Shown here: positions 1 to 8,892 of the stretch, in pieces
How the letters are laid out: each line of letters opens with the position of its first letter
Position numbering within the stretch: the first letter of the stretch is position 1
DNA from: an uncultured Paraprevotella sp.
GTDB lineage: Bacteria; Bacteroidota; Bacteroidia; Bacteroidales; Bacteroidaceae
DNA length: 64,000 bases
NCBI GenBank assembly: GCA_900546665.1
Contig: URDY01000007.1
Coordinates: forward strand, 1-64,000
Reading direction: 5' to 3'
Notes under the pieces: generated by a model
What the model was told of the DNA's origin: nothing
What the model saw: the letters and a program-made list of their open reading frames with translations, nothing else
The model's database searches: none
Made by a program: the position numbers and the translations under genes

Positions 1-1045
1 AGGTGCCGTTCTCCATCAGTGCTACGGTCTTGTTCTGAACCGCAAGTGCCTTCATGTCGGCGAGCAGGTTCTCCATCACCGGATAGATGCCTCCGTTGTA
101 AGTCGGCGCCGCAAACACCACATGGCTTGCGCGGAAGATCTCACTGATGAGCTCCGACACATGGGTGTTCGAGACATCATAAACGGCAATCTTCTTCACG
201 CCCTTTGCCGCAAGTCTTCCTGCAAGCGCATCCGCCGCCGATGCCGTGTTACCGTACATGGTTGCATACAGAATCACAACCGCCTGATCCTCCGCCTCAT
301 AGGTGCTCCACTTCTGATATTTTTCCAGAATATAGCCCAGATTCTCCCTCCAGATCGGTCCGTGGAGCGGGCAGATCACTGCGATCTCCAGCCCGGAGGC
401 TTTCTTTAACAATGTCTGCACCGATGCACCGTACTTTCCGACAATGTTCGTGTAATATCTTCTGGCATCATCCAGCCAGTCGCGGTCAAAATCGACTTCA
501 TCCGCAAAAATATTGCCGTTCAATGCGCCAAACGTTCCGAATCCGTCCGCAGCAAAAAGCACCTTGTCCTTCTCATCATAGGTTACCATTACCTCCGGCC
601 AGTGTACCATCGGCGCCATCACAAAGTGCAATGTATGCGCACCGGTTGCAAGCGTATCTCCCTCTTTTACCGTCACGGCTCTCTCCGCGAAATCCGTTCC
701 GAAGAACTGTTTTATCATTCCAAATGTCTTGGTGTTTCCGACCACCTGCACTTCCGGATAACGGCGCACCAGATCCCCGATCATCGCACAGTGATCCGGT
801 TCCATGTGATTGACAATCAGATAATCCAGTTTCCGTCCGTCGAGCACATGCTCCAGATTTTCAAAAAACTGTCCCGCCACGGACGCATCGACTGTATCCA
901 AAAGTACCGTCTTCTCATCCAATAATACATAAGAGTTGTAGGATACCCCGCGCGGAATTGGAAATATATTTTCAAACAGCGCCAGTCTTCTGTCACTGGC
1001 TCCAACCCAAACAATATCCTCAGTCACTTTTCATACGTTGTACAT
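1..1045 (-). CDS. FprA-family flavodiiron protein (partial, TGA at codon 5)
   Basis: The minus strand stays open from about 1027 to the window edge and reads as an A-type flavoprotein, which reduces O2 or NO in anaerobes. The metallo-beta-lactamase di-iron domain comes first (NHMEPDHC, the H-x-E-x-D-H ligand set, and CPLHGP further on). A flavodoxin domain follows (LYATMYGNT FMN loop, APTYNGG); its end lies outside the window. A strong AGGAGG Shine-Dalgarno sits just before ATG 1045, but ATG TAC AAC GTA is followed by TGA (1031-1033); CGA there would give the usual N-terminus. GTG 1027 is the next possible start. SD strength, codon use and homology look like Lachnospiraceae rather than Bacteroidales, so this may be a chimeric contig end. 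Confidence 0.8.
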
Positions 1046-1213
1046 AGTGTTCCTCCTTCTGTCCGGCAGTCTGCCGTCTCATATTCTACCTGTTTGGTAT
1101 GAATTATAAATCAGATTTTTTTATGATTAAATTGTTTCTGTTGTATTTCCTTGTTATAAATATCCTTCATTCAAAAATACGACGGGTTTATCTGTCTTTT
1201 TTTATAGAAACAA

Positions 1214-1256
1214 AAAAGAACAGCAATTTCGTTTTTTGCGAAATTGCTGTTCTTTT
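1214..1256 (-). terminator. Rho-independent terminator of the OmpA-like gene
   Basis: An 18-bp perfect stem (1214-1231 with 1239-1256) encloses a 7-nt loop. It lies 18 bases past the stop of the minus-strand gene, and the minus-strand transcript continues into a U-rich stretch. It also marks the latest point at which Bacteroidales sequence has clearly begun. Confidence 0.85.
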
Positions 1257-1273
1257 ACTTTTTATATGATTGC

Positions 1274-2425
1274 TTATTCTTCTACTTTATATTTAACCTC
1301 TTCAGTCCGGAATTTTTTGTTGACTACTTTTTCCTTGTCTGTCTTTTCACCGCTTACAACAACGATAGCTACACGGTTCTTGTCATTTTCGCTAAACGGT
1401 TGTACCGTGTCGCCTTTGTATTCCGACGTGATGATATTCTTGTCAATGCCTGCATCAATCAATGCCTTTACGACCTTTTCTGCACGTTCTTTAGAATATT
1501 TCATGTTAAGTTGAGGCGTACCGGTTCCCTTGTCAGCATAAGCTGTAACTTTGACCTTGCAGTTCTTGTTGGCTTTGATAAAGTTGGCGATCTTTTCTAC
1601 TTTTGCCATTGGTTCCGGTTCACTCATACGGATTTTGTAGTAGATGTTTTCTTCCATCTGGACTGGTTTGACTACATCTTTATAGGTTACATTGTCGTAC
1701 CATATTGTATCTGTGCGGGTAGCCCATTGTTCAACAGGGGTAACTTGCTGTACCGGTTTGCTCTTCTTGTGTCCGAATTTGAAGATCAGTCCCAAAGAGG
1801 CGGTTGCCTGCCAGTCATTGCTGTTGTTGGTTTTTGAGTTGTAACGGTCAGATGTGTTGTTGGCTGCGAGTTCCATGTTGATGCCAAAATGCTTGGTGAT
1901 ATTGAAATCCAGCTGAAGACCGGCACGGATATTATGGCTCAGCAGATTGTCATCCCATATTTTTGGCATCTGGGTCGTTTGGATTCCGCTCATGCCATTT
2001 AAATCGTCGTTATCCCATGCATATTGAAGACCAATACCTCCGAACAGGATAAGATTGAATACTCTGTCTTTATTCTGTGAGAACATGTTCGTAACATTCA
2101 GCAACAAGTCGATGTTACTGTTGACATACTTATATTCGTAAGTCTTGTCAAGTTCTTTAATTCCTCCTTTGTTTTCATAACCGCTTACGTGGATGCGAGT
2201 TCCGACAATAGGATTGAAGTATCCACCGAATGAGGCACCGTAAGTAGGGGTAATTAGTTTGCCCATTTTATAATTGGTGAAGGTTGTTTGGGCACCTCCA
2301 TGAATGCCAAAGAACATGTGCGGGTAGTTTTTGCTTCCCGTTTCTTCTTTTAGCTCCTGGGCTGATACTGTATGCGTAAATCCTAACGCCAATAATACAG
2401 TAGAAAGTAGAATCTTAGATTTCAT
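1274..2425 (-). CDS. OmpA-family outer-membrane protein with N-terminal beta-barrel
   Basis: The protein has 383 residues with a signal peptide ending near VSAQ (about residue 22). Alternating aromatic/hydrophobic strands at about 35-230 look like an 8-strand-type barrel. A C-terminal OmpA-like peptidoglycan-binding domain spans about 275-355 (VTAYADKGTG, NMKYSKERAEKVVKAL, NRVAIVV). Family role: it anchors the outer membrane to peptidoglycan. It is transcribed alone, with a TATCTTTG -7 box about 58 nt upstream and a strong terminator downstream. The tail after the OmpA domain is lysine/glutamate rich. The family call is firm; the specific role is unknown. Confidence 0.85.
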   Translation of the reverse strand: MKSKILLSTVLLALGFTHTVSAQELKEETGSKNYPHMFFGIHGGAQTTFTNYKMGKLITPTYGASFGGYFNPIVGTRIHVSGYENKGGIKELDKTYEYKYVNSNIDLLLNVTNMFSQNKDRVFNLILFGGIGLQYAWDNDDLNGMSGIQTTQMPKIWDDNLLSHNIRAGLQLDFNITKHFGINMELAANNTSDRYNSKTNNSNDWQATASLGLIFKFGHKKSKPVQQVTPVEQWATRTDTIWYDNVTYKDVVKPVQMEENIYYKIRMSEPEPMAKVEKIANFIKANKNCKVKVTAYADKGTGTPQLNMKYSKERAEKVVKALIDAGIDKNIITSEYKGDTVQPFSENDKNRVAIVVVSGEKTDKEKVVNKKFRTEEVKYKVEE

Positions 2426-2482
2426 AGTTAGTGTATTTAATTAATTGAGTAATGGTATATATAGTTTGTTTTTGTCTCTTTA

Positions 2483-2490
2483 CAAAGATA
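2483..2490 (-). promoter_or_regulatory. -7 box for the OmpA-like gene
   Basis: CAAAGATA on the plus strand is TATCTTTG on the minus strand, matching the Bacteroidetes TAnnTTTG -7 element, 58 nt before the ATG. Confidence 0.65.
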
Positions 2491-2617
2491 AACAATATAA
2501 ATTAAAAAATAAAAGGAATTTTGAGTAATACGTTGCTTTTGTTTATAACTTAATAAAAAAGAAAATTGTTGTTTGATACGGTAGTATCATAATATTAGAA
2601 TAAATTGTATATTGTTT

Positions 2618-3097
2618 TTATCGTAACAAACTGATTCCTTCCAGTTCCAGGAGTTTCTGCTTGATATGAAGCCCACCTGCATAACCGGTCAGTGCTCCAG
2701 ATTGTCCTATCACACGATGGCAGGGGATAATCAGGCATAAAGGGTTTTCATGATTGGCTCTGCCTACAGCTCTTGCGGCACGCGGTTTGTTGAGTATATC
2801 AGCCACTTGGCCGTAACTGACTGTCTGACCATAGGGGATAGATTTGAGAGCATTCCATACACCGATTTGGAACGGAGTGCCTTTTATGAATGTGGTGGGA
2901 ATGTTGAACGTTTGTCTTTCCCCGTTCAGATATTCCAAGATTTCTCGGGCTGCTTTTTCGAGAAGCCTGTTTTCAGAATGGGGATTTTCTGAGATACTGT
3001 AATTCCATTTTACGCAAACGATGGCGTCGTCTTTTTCGCCAATGGTCAAAGAACCAAGTTTGGTTTCAAGAATTAAATGATGGTCGAATTCTGTCAT
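2618..3097 (-). CDS. ogt: Methylated-DNA--protein-cysteine methyltransferase
   Basis: The protein has 159 residues, normal for Ogt. It carries the active-site motif IIPCHRVIG with the acceptor cysteine at about residue 126, preceded by the DNA-binding helix region (TPFQIGVWNALKSIPYGQTVSYGQVA) and followed by LTGYAGG. The family removes O6-alkylguanine damage by irreversible transfer to the cysteine and acts in the cytoplasm. The N-terminal domain is short, as in stand-alone Ogt, and there is no Ada domain. It lies downstream of asnA but a terminator hairpin separates them, so it may have its own promoter or rely on read-through. Confidence 0.93.
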   Translation of the reverse strand: MTEFDHHLILETKLGSLTIGEKDDAIVCVKWNYSISENPHSENRLLEKAAREILEYLNGERQTFNIPTTFIKGTPFQIGVWNALKSIPYGQTVSYGQVADILNKPRAARAVGRANHENPLCLIIPCHRVIGQSGALTGYAGGLHIKQKLLELEGISLLR

Positions 3098-3133
3098 GTC
3101 ATCAGAAAAAAAGAGGTTTATAAAAGAATTAAA

Positions 3134-3163
3134 AACGTCCTGTCTGACATCAGACAGGACGTT
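3134..3163 (-). terminator. Terminator of asnA
   Basis: A 13-bp perfect GC-containing stem (3134-3146 with 3151-3163) has a 4-nt loop. The minus-strand transcript runs on into a U-rich tract. It sits between the asnA stop and the ogt start. Confidence 0.8.
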
Positions 3164-3188
3164 AGCGAGAAAACTATCGCGAATCAGT

Positions 3189-4226
3189 TTATATCAGAAT
3201 CATTCCTGCTTCCTTGCAATCCTTGCGCATTTCATCCGGCCAGATGCTCGATTGGGTTTCACCAATGTGGGCTTTATGAAGCAGGACCATGCAAAGGCGG
3301 CTTTGTCCTATACCGCCGCCGATAGAGAGAGGAAGTGTGTTCTCCAGAAGTCGTTTATGGAAATAAAGTTCTTTCCGTTCTTCCTTGTGACTTTCTTTGA
3401 GTTGTCTGAGCAAAGCTTCCTGATCAACACGTATACCCATTGATGACAATTCGATGGCACGATCCAGAATGGGATACCAAACCAAAAGGTCACCGTTAAG
3501 TCCCGGCAGTCCGTTTTCGCCGATGGTAGAGTAATCATCATAGTCCGGGGCACGCATGTCGTGGACTTGTCCGTTGCTCAGTTTGCAGCCAATACCGATA
3601 ATGAATACAGCACCGTATTTTTTGCAGATGGCATTTTCCCTTTCTTTGGCTGTCATGTCAGGATACATTTGAAGCAATTCCTCGGCATGGATAAAATGGA
3701 CATCTTCTGGAAGGAAGGCTTTTAGTTGAGGATAGGTTTCGCTGATGTAAAATTCAGTTCTCAGTATGGCTGAATAGATCTGTCGGACAATTCTTTTGAG
3801 GTATTCTACATTGCGTTGCGGGCGGGTCATTACTCGTTCCCAGTCCCATTGGTCTACATATAAAGAATGAAGATTGCCAAGTTCTTCATCTGCACGAATG
3901 GCATTCATGTCGGTAATGATGCCATGTCCCGGAGCGACTTCATATTCGGCAAGTGTGACTCTTTTCCATTTGGCCAATGAATGGACAACTTCTGCCTGTG
4001 CTTCGTTCATGTCTTTGATGGGAAATGTCACAGGTCTTTCTATACCATTCAGATCATCGTTCATACCCAATCCTTTCAGTACGAACAAAGGTGCTGTAAC
4101 TCTTCTCAGGCGAAGTTCAGTGGAAATACTGCTTAAAAAGAAATCTTTGATTTTCTTGATGGCAATTTCAGTTTGCTGTAGATTCAGTTTTGCTGTATAA
4201 TTTTGTGGCTTTATTAAATAACTCAT
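3189..4226 (-). CDS. asnA: Aspartate--ammonia ligase (asparagine synthetase A)
   Basis: The protein has 345 residues from the MSYLIKPQNY start, the usual beginning in this family. An in-frame upstream ATG at 4277 would add 17 residues but overlaps the promoter box, so I reject it. Class II synthetase-fold motifs are visible: RLRRVTAPLFV, IERPVTFPI, LHSLYVDQWDWE, and GGGIGQSRLCM near the C-terminus (motif-3-like ATP site). The enzyme makes asparagine from aspartate, ammonia and ATP in the cytoplasm. The gene is monocistronic, with its own -7 box and terminator. Confidence 0.95.
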   Translation of the reverse strand: MSYLIKPQNYTAKLNLQQTEIAIKKIKDFFLSSISTELRLRRVTAPLFVLKGLGMNDDLNGIERPVTFPIKDMNEAQAEVVHSLAKWKRVTLAEYEVAPGHGIITDMNAIRADEELGNLHSLYVDQWDWERVMTRPQRNVEYLKRIVRQIYSAILRTEFYISETYPQLKAFLPEDVHFIHAEELLQMYPDMTAKERENAICKKYGAVFIIGIGCKLSNGQVHDMRAPDYDDYSTIGENGLPGLNGDLLVWYPILDRAIELSSMGIRVDQEALLRQLKESHKEERKELYFHKRLLENTLPLSIGGGIGQSRLCMVLLHKAHIGETQSSIWPDEMRKDCKEAGMILI

Positions 4227-4264
4227 TGTTTTATGTCTTTTGTTGTTGCTTTCAATTTGTGTGG

Positions 4265-4272
4265 CAAAGATA
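4265..4272 (-). promoter_or_regulatory. -7 box for asnA
   Basis: The minus strand reads TATCTTTG, about 39 nt before ATG 4226. It overlaps the longer candidate ORF, which supports the shorter asnA start. Confidence 0.65.
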
Positions 4273-4356
4273 TACAATTTAAATCAAATGACAAGTATTT
4301 TAGTATAAAAAGTGTCTATATGATTATTTCTTATTAAAATAAATTATAAGCTATTT

Positions 4357-4388
4357 CTTGCTTTTATCCTTTTTTTTATATAATTTTG
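4357..4388 (+). promoter_or_regulatory. Promoter of tRNA-Arg
   Basis: TAATTTTG (4381-4388) matches the TAnnTTTG -7 box and lies 13 nt before the tRNA. CTTG at 4357-4360, 20 nt upstream, fits the -33 element. Confidence 0.6.
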
Positions 4389-4401
4389 TCACCGTTTTCA
4401 A

Positions 4402-4475
4402 GGCTCCGTAGCTTAGCTGTATAGAGCGTCAGATTCCGGTTCTGAAGGTCAAGGGTTAGAATCCCTTCGGAGTCA
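4402..4475 (+). tRNA. tRNA-Arg (anticodon CCG) with altered 19-56 pair
   Basis: The cloverleaf folds fully. The acceptor stem pairs GGCTCCG with CGGAGTC. The D stem is GCTT/GAGC, and the anticodon stem TCAGA/TCTGA holds loop TTCCGGT (anticodon CCG). The T stem is AAGGG/CCCTT, and the discriminator is A with no encoded CCA. The D loop has GT where almost all tRNAs have G18G19. The T loop reads TTAGAAT instead of TTCGAAT, so G19-C56 appears replaced by U19-A56. It decodes CGG. A terminator follows directly. Confidence 0.93.
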
Positions 4476-4484
4476 CAATTCAGG

Positions 4485-4530
4485 CAGAAAGTTTTTCCAT
4501 GAAAGGAAAACTTTCTGTTTTTTGTTTTTT
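4485..4530 (+). terminator. Terminator after tRNA-Arg
   Basis: The arms CAGAAAGTTTT and AAAACTTTCTG (one bulged base below a CC/GG closing pair) are followed by a long T-rich run. Confidence 0.75.
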
Positions 4531-4641
4531 TGCTATTTGAAAATCAGAAGAATAAGTTTGTTTAGGCTTGATTTGATATCTGTCAATTGTGGGTTATGAT
4601 ATGGTATGAAATCAGTTTATATGTGAATATCTATGTTGTGA

Positions 4642-6312
4642 TCATTGTTCCTTGTTCTGCAGGATCGTTATATTGTTGAGAGTATCGGCCGAATCGGAAT
4701 CAGTACGCTCTACAAGTGGACATAGTTTTTTGACTTGTTCTTCAAATGTTTCTCTGTTAAGTGCTCTGTTTTTGACGCTGGTGCGATAATTGTAAATGGT
4801 TTGAGGGGAATAGAACAACAATGTGGCGATGCGTGAACTGTCTTGTATACCCATTCTGATCAGTGCGAAAATGCGTAATTCCGTATTAAGCAGTTCGCCT
4901 CGTTTGAGTGTGATTTGGGCATCTTCCTTGAGCAGTTTGTTGAATTCATCCACGAAATGGGGATATAGAGTCAGAAAAGCCGTATCGAAATTGACAAAGA
5001 ATTGTTTGGCTTCTGTTTCCGGCATTTTTGAGCTGTTGCTGATTTTCAAGAGATCATCATATTGTTTGGATTTTACCTTTCTGCGTACGAGTTCCTGAAA
5101 ACGGTTAAGTTTGTCGATATAAGCTGCACAGAGATCCAGGAACAAGCTGACATTTTTTTCACGTGAACTGTTGGTGGTGATCAGTTCCTTATTCAGTTCT
5201 TTCAGTCTGTTGTTCATGGCCTTTTCTGATTTTCTTCGCAGTCTGATCTGTTTGACCTGTCTGTAGATAAAGAACAGAGACACGGCCAGACAAACAGACA
5301 GAATGCAAATAAAAACAAATGCCAGTATGATCCTTTTGCTTTTATATTGGCTTTGTTCCTGATAAGCTTTTACAATATAGGGATATTTTTGGGCGATTTC
5401 CAGCATACGAAGCCGGTTATTGTAGAACATGGCATCTTCCATGGCATAATACAGGTAGCGGTTGGCTCTTGCCAGGTCGTCTTTCCTTGTTTTGAATATG
5501 TGCATGGCCAGTTCTTGCATGGCCAGATTTTCTTTCAGGGGGCATACCATGTCTGAAATGGCTGCAAGGATAAGGTAATGCTCATATTCTTTCATGTTTC
5601 CTCTGCGGAGATGGGTAAAGGCGATTCCGCATGTGACACAGGCATAGAGTCGGGTATTGACGGGTAATCCTTCCAGAGCTTTCATATAGGATTTTTCCGC
5701 TTCTTCCTGTTGGTTGGTACGTGCCAGGTATTCTCCTCTCCAGTAGTGGTATTCTGCCTTGTCGGCAGGAAGAACCTGTAGCATGGAGTCGGTATACAGA
5801 ATCTCTTTTTTACGGAATAGTGGCGTAAAGACGTCATCGTTGGAATATTCGCTCCATACACTGTAAATCCATTCGTATGCCGTATAATATTGGAAAAGCA
5901 GATCTTGGGATAAATTCTGCTTGTTGATGTCGTCAAGCAGACTGAGAGCCTGACTGAAATAGCCTGTTGTGGCCATTAGCAGTGACTTCTGTATTTGCAC
6001 CATATCCTTATAATGCCTGTTGTCAAGCCGCTCGGCAATGTCGGCAGCTTTTTCTATGTAGAAAAGAGCGGAATCGGAGCGGTATGTATAATATTCTTCC
6101 GAAAGGGTGTAATAGGTCTGAAACAGGTGTTCAGGTGATGTTTGAGATTTGATTGTCTGACGGACTGCAACTATTTTCTCTTCTTTTTGTCGTGCATACT
6201 CCTTTCTGTGTGCCAGTACGGAGTCCAGCCGTTCATAGAGCGAATTCAGTTCCTCGCCGTATACTGTTGTATAAAGGAAGAGGGCATATAAGATGAAAAT
6301 GGCTTTTTTCAT
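4642..6312 (-). CDS. DUF6377-type membrane regulator (TPR, one TM, coiled coil, HTH)
   Basis: The protein has 556 residues: a signal peptide or first TM (1-19), a helical TPR-like sensor region in the periplasm (about 40-320), a TM helix at about 326-350 (IILAFVFICILSVCLAVSLFF), then a coiled coil (about 355-400). A C-terminal cytoplasmic region ends in a helix-turn-helix (about 470-520: ELRIFALIRMGIQDSS, IATLLFYSPQTIYNYR). This is the layout of Bacteroidetes one-component regulators of glycan genes. It diverges from the TonB-type receptor/GH36 pair, so it probably senses an alpha-galactoside or arabinose-containing ligand and controls that operon; the ligand is inferred only. Confidence 0.8.
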   Translation of the reverse strand: MKKAIFILYALFLYTTVYGEELNSLYERLDSVLAHRKEYARQKEEKIVAVRQTIKSQTSPEHLFQTYYTLSEEYYTYRSDSALFYIEKAADIAERLDNRHYKDMVQIQKSLLMATTGYFSQALSLLDDINKQNLSQDLLFQYYTAYEWIYSVWSEYSNDDVFTPLFRKKEILYTDSMLQVLPADKAEYHYWRGEYLARTNQQEEAEKSYMKALEGLPVNTRLYACVTCGIAFTHLRRGNMKEYEHYLILAAISDMVCPLKENLAMQELAMHIFKTRKDDLARANRYLYYAMEDAMFYNNRLRMLEIAQKYPYIVKAYQEQSQYKSKRIILAFVFICILSVCLAVSLFFIYRQVKQIRLRRKSEKAMNNRLKELNKELITTNSSREKNVSLFLDLCAAYIDKLNRFQELVRRKVKSKQYDDLLKISNSSKMPETEAKQFFVNFDTAFLTLYPHFVDEFNKLLKEDAQITLKRGELLNTELRIFALIRMGIQDSSRIATLLFYSPQTIYNYRTSVKNRALNRETFEEQVKKLCPLVERTDSDSADTLNNITILQNKEQ

Positions 6313-6343
6313 GATAATTTTGTTTCAAGTCATGTAACAAATG

Positions 6344-6351
6344 CAAAGATA
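6344..6351 (-). promoter_or_regulatory. -7 box for the DUF6377 regulator
   Basis: The minus strand reads TATCTTTG, 32 nt before ATG 6312. Confidence 0.6.
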
Positions 6352-6498
6352 ATTAATTATGGATTAAAAACAAGTCTCTACTTTAAATAACTTGAGTTTA
6401 ATGTTTAAACAAAAGATTATGAGGTGTTTAATAGTTTTATACTATACTTTTAATCTACTCTTTATCTACTTGCACGGCCAATTGTTTGTAATCTGCTT

Positions 6499-6506
6499 TA
6501 CATTTG
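6499..6506 (+). promoter_or_regulatory. -7 box for the receptor/GH36 operon
   Basis: TACATTTG matches TAnnTTTG, 65 nt before ATG 6571. No convincing -33 element is visible, which fits an activated promoter. Confidence 0.5.
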
Positions 6507-6570
6507 CAACGGTCATTGATGACAACGCGTTTGATACGATGAGTATAGCTAACCTTTAATACAGTAGTCC

Positions 6571-8850
6571 ATGAAAAAGAATGTAACCACTTGTATCCTT
6601 TTTACGGCATTGATTGCTGGAATGCCGGTATATGGCCAGAAAGGCAAGGGATATGAAACAAAGAAAAAAGAGAATGTTGTTGCTGACACGCTTTCAGTGA
6701 AAAAGGCAGACGGAAGCGAACGTAATGTCATGTTGAATGCTTCGGATGCCAATAAACCCCGTGAAATACAGATTGGCTTGCCCAGTGAGGATGTCAATGT
6801 CTATGAGAACGGTTTGCCAGCCGTCTATTCTTCTGCAGTTCATAAGTTGGCTGCGCATTGGCGGAGTGATGCCAGTCTGGGAGAAGTCGGACTGATGGAT
6901 CCTTCCGAGTCGGCAATTACCACTGGTAATATTGCCTATTCTGTCAATGCAATGAGTCGTTTGGGACAAAAGGAATTCAAAGGCATACTGAATTACCGTG
7001 CCAATCATTATGGCATGCAACAGTTTGATTTCAATGTTTCAGGAGGTATCGGTGACAAATGGCTTTATACAGCCAGTGTTTATCAGAATTTTGATCCGGG
7101 AAGCTTTGATGTGAAATTTGATGAATATTCCGACCGTACGCAGATTTACCATGGCGGTCTGACCAGATTGTTCAATAACAACAAGGGAAAAATCAGTTTG
7201 CTTTATAAGTATGCCTACAGTCGTAATCCGGGCAATATGCTTAATGCGGCTCCCTTCATATATGTCGGCGACGGTTCTATAAAAGAATTGGACGGATTTG
7301 AACCCGGAACAGCTTCATACGGTCCGGTCAGCGGTGAGATTCAGTATATGGATATTATGGATGGTAAGATCAAATCAGCCAATTTGCGTGATTTGAATGA
7401 CAACCGTTCACATGAAGTGGCTTTATTGACCGATTATACTTTTGACAATGGCATGAAGTTCAAACTCGACATGAAATATATGAATGCTCCAGAAGCCAAT
7501 TATGTGGATTTCGGTGGAAGTACCATTACTTCTGTTGATGAAACGGCCGGATATACCTATGACGACGGAACCCCGTATAAAGGACTGATTGAAGGACGTC
7601 GGACCTGGCTTCATGTCGGAAAGGTACAGAATTTCCTGTTGACATCAGAATTGCAGCAACGTTTCGGAAATCATAAGTTGCGTTTGGGACTTAATGAATG
7701 GTATTATCACCTGGACTATCATTCTTCATCATTCCAATGGACGGGCAGTGTGAAGGAATATCCTGAAATCCTTACGGCGTCAGACGGTAGCAAGTTCAGA
7801 GGATTTAATGAATTGAGTCCGGAATATACAGTCGGTTACGAAAACAAACTGGCACTTTATCTGACTGATGACTGGCAGATAACTCCTCGTCTTAATCTTT
7901 ATTATGGCGGTCGTCTGGAATATTACCGGATGTCGGCCGATCAGATAGCCCATTCACGTTATTCCGGTTTCTATATCGGTGGTACGGCTCCTGACGGAGA
8001 AGTGATCACACCGGCCAATGTGACTAAGGATAAATTGAATTATGCGGCTACACTCCGTTTGAACTATAATATTTTCAAAGGATTTGGATTGACAGCCGAC
8101 GGTTCTGTTGCCACTCGTTTTCCGAGAATTAACGAGTACGCTGGAACAGGTCCTACAGAAGAGCAGTACAATCGTGTGACTATTCCTCTGGTACGTGGCG
8201 GATTATATTATCGTAACAAATGGCTGGATTTGACTTCAATGGTGACTTATATCGCCAAGACCAATAATATTGACCAGCAGAATCTGACCAAGCCGGGAAC
8301 AGACGAGGGAAAAACCGTATTGCTGATTTATGATATCCAGACGTTGGGATGGACCACTTCAGCAGAAATTGATCCTTTCAAGAATTTCCATTTGCATGCT
8401 TTGTTTACTTATCAGAAACCGGTTTATAAGAATTACAGTGCCAGCGTAACCTTTAATGACGGTACAGAAATGTCGGTCAATGCCAATGATATGATTGTAA
8501 AGGAGATTCCGCAGGTACTTGTTGAGTTGGATCCAAGTTATAATATCACGAAAGATTTGCGCTTGTGGTTAAGTTTCCGTTACTTTGGAAAAACTTATGC
8601 CAACCTTCAGGAAGCCTTGTATTTCAATGGCCGTTGGGAGACATTCGGTGGAATCAACTGGAAAGTCAACAAACATTGGGATCTGGGTGTGACTGTGATC
8701 AATTTCCTCAATCAGAAGGGAGCCAAGGGAACTATCAGCGGATCTGAGCTGATCACCAAGGATGAGGCCTCAAAGTATGCCGGATGCTACATGAGTGGAA
8801 GCTACCTGCGTCCGTTTACAGTAGAATTCAGTGCCAGTCTTAAATTTTAA
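6571..8850 (+). CDS. TonB-dependent-receptor-like outer-membrane protein
   Basis: The protein has 759 residues with a signal peptide to about PVYGQ (22). The body is beta-barrel-like, with many aromatic strand ends, and finishes with a phenylalanine terminus (VEFSASLKF) typical of outer-membrane barrels. It lacks a long carboxypeptidase-like N-terminal domain and has no SusD partner gene, so it is not a classic SusC/SusD pair. The GH36 gene starts 42 nt downstream, and the regulator is divergent. I infer uptake of an oligosaccharide, probably an alpha-galactoside. The barrel family is firm; substrate and TonB dependence are inferred. Confidence 0.8.
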   Translation: MKKNVTTCILFTALIAGMPVYGQKGKGYETKKKENVVADTLSVKKADGSERNVMLNASDANKPREIQIGLPSEDVNVYENGLPAVYSSAVHKLAAHWRSDASLGEVGLMDPSESAITTGNIAYSVNAMSRLGQKEFKGILNYRANHYGMQQFDFNVSGGIGDKWLYTASVYQNFDPGSFDVKFDEYSDRTQIYHGGLTRLFNNNKGKISLLYKYAYSRNPGNMLNAAPFIYVGDGSIKELDGFEPGTASYGPVSGEIQYMDIMDGKIKSANLRDLNDNRSHEVALLTDYTFDNGMKFKLDMKYMNAPEANYVDFGGSTITSVDETAGYTYDDGTPYKGLIEGRRTWLHVGKVQNFLLTSELQQRFGNHKLRLGLNEWYYHLDYHSSSFQWTGSVKEYPEILTASDGSKFRGFNELSPEYTVGYENKLALYLTDDWQITPRLNLYYGGRLEYYRMSADQIAHSRYSGFYIGGTAPDGEVITPANVTKDKLNYAATLRLNYNIFKGFGLTADGSVATRFPRINEYAGTGPTEEQYNRVTIPLVRGGLYYRNKWLDLTSMVTYIAKTNNIDQQNLTKPGTDEGKTVLLIYDIQTLGWTTSAEIDPFKNFHLHALFTYQKPVYKNYSASVTFNDGTEMSVNANDMIVKEIPQVLVELDPSYNITKDLRLWLSFRYFGKTYANLQEALYFNGRWETFGGINWKVNKHWDLGVTVINFLNQKGAKGTISGSELITKDEASKYAGCYMSGSYLRPFTVEFSASLKF

Positions 8851-8892
8851 GGATGACAGGATTTAAGATACAAATATTAATCTAAAAACATA

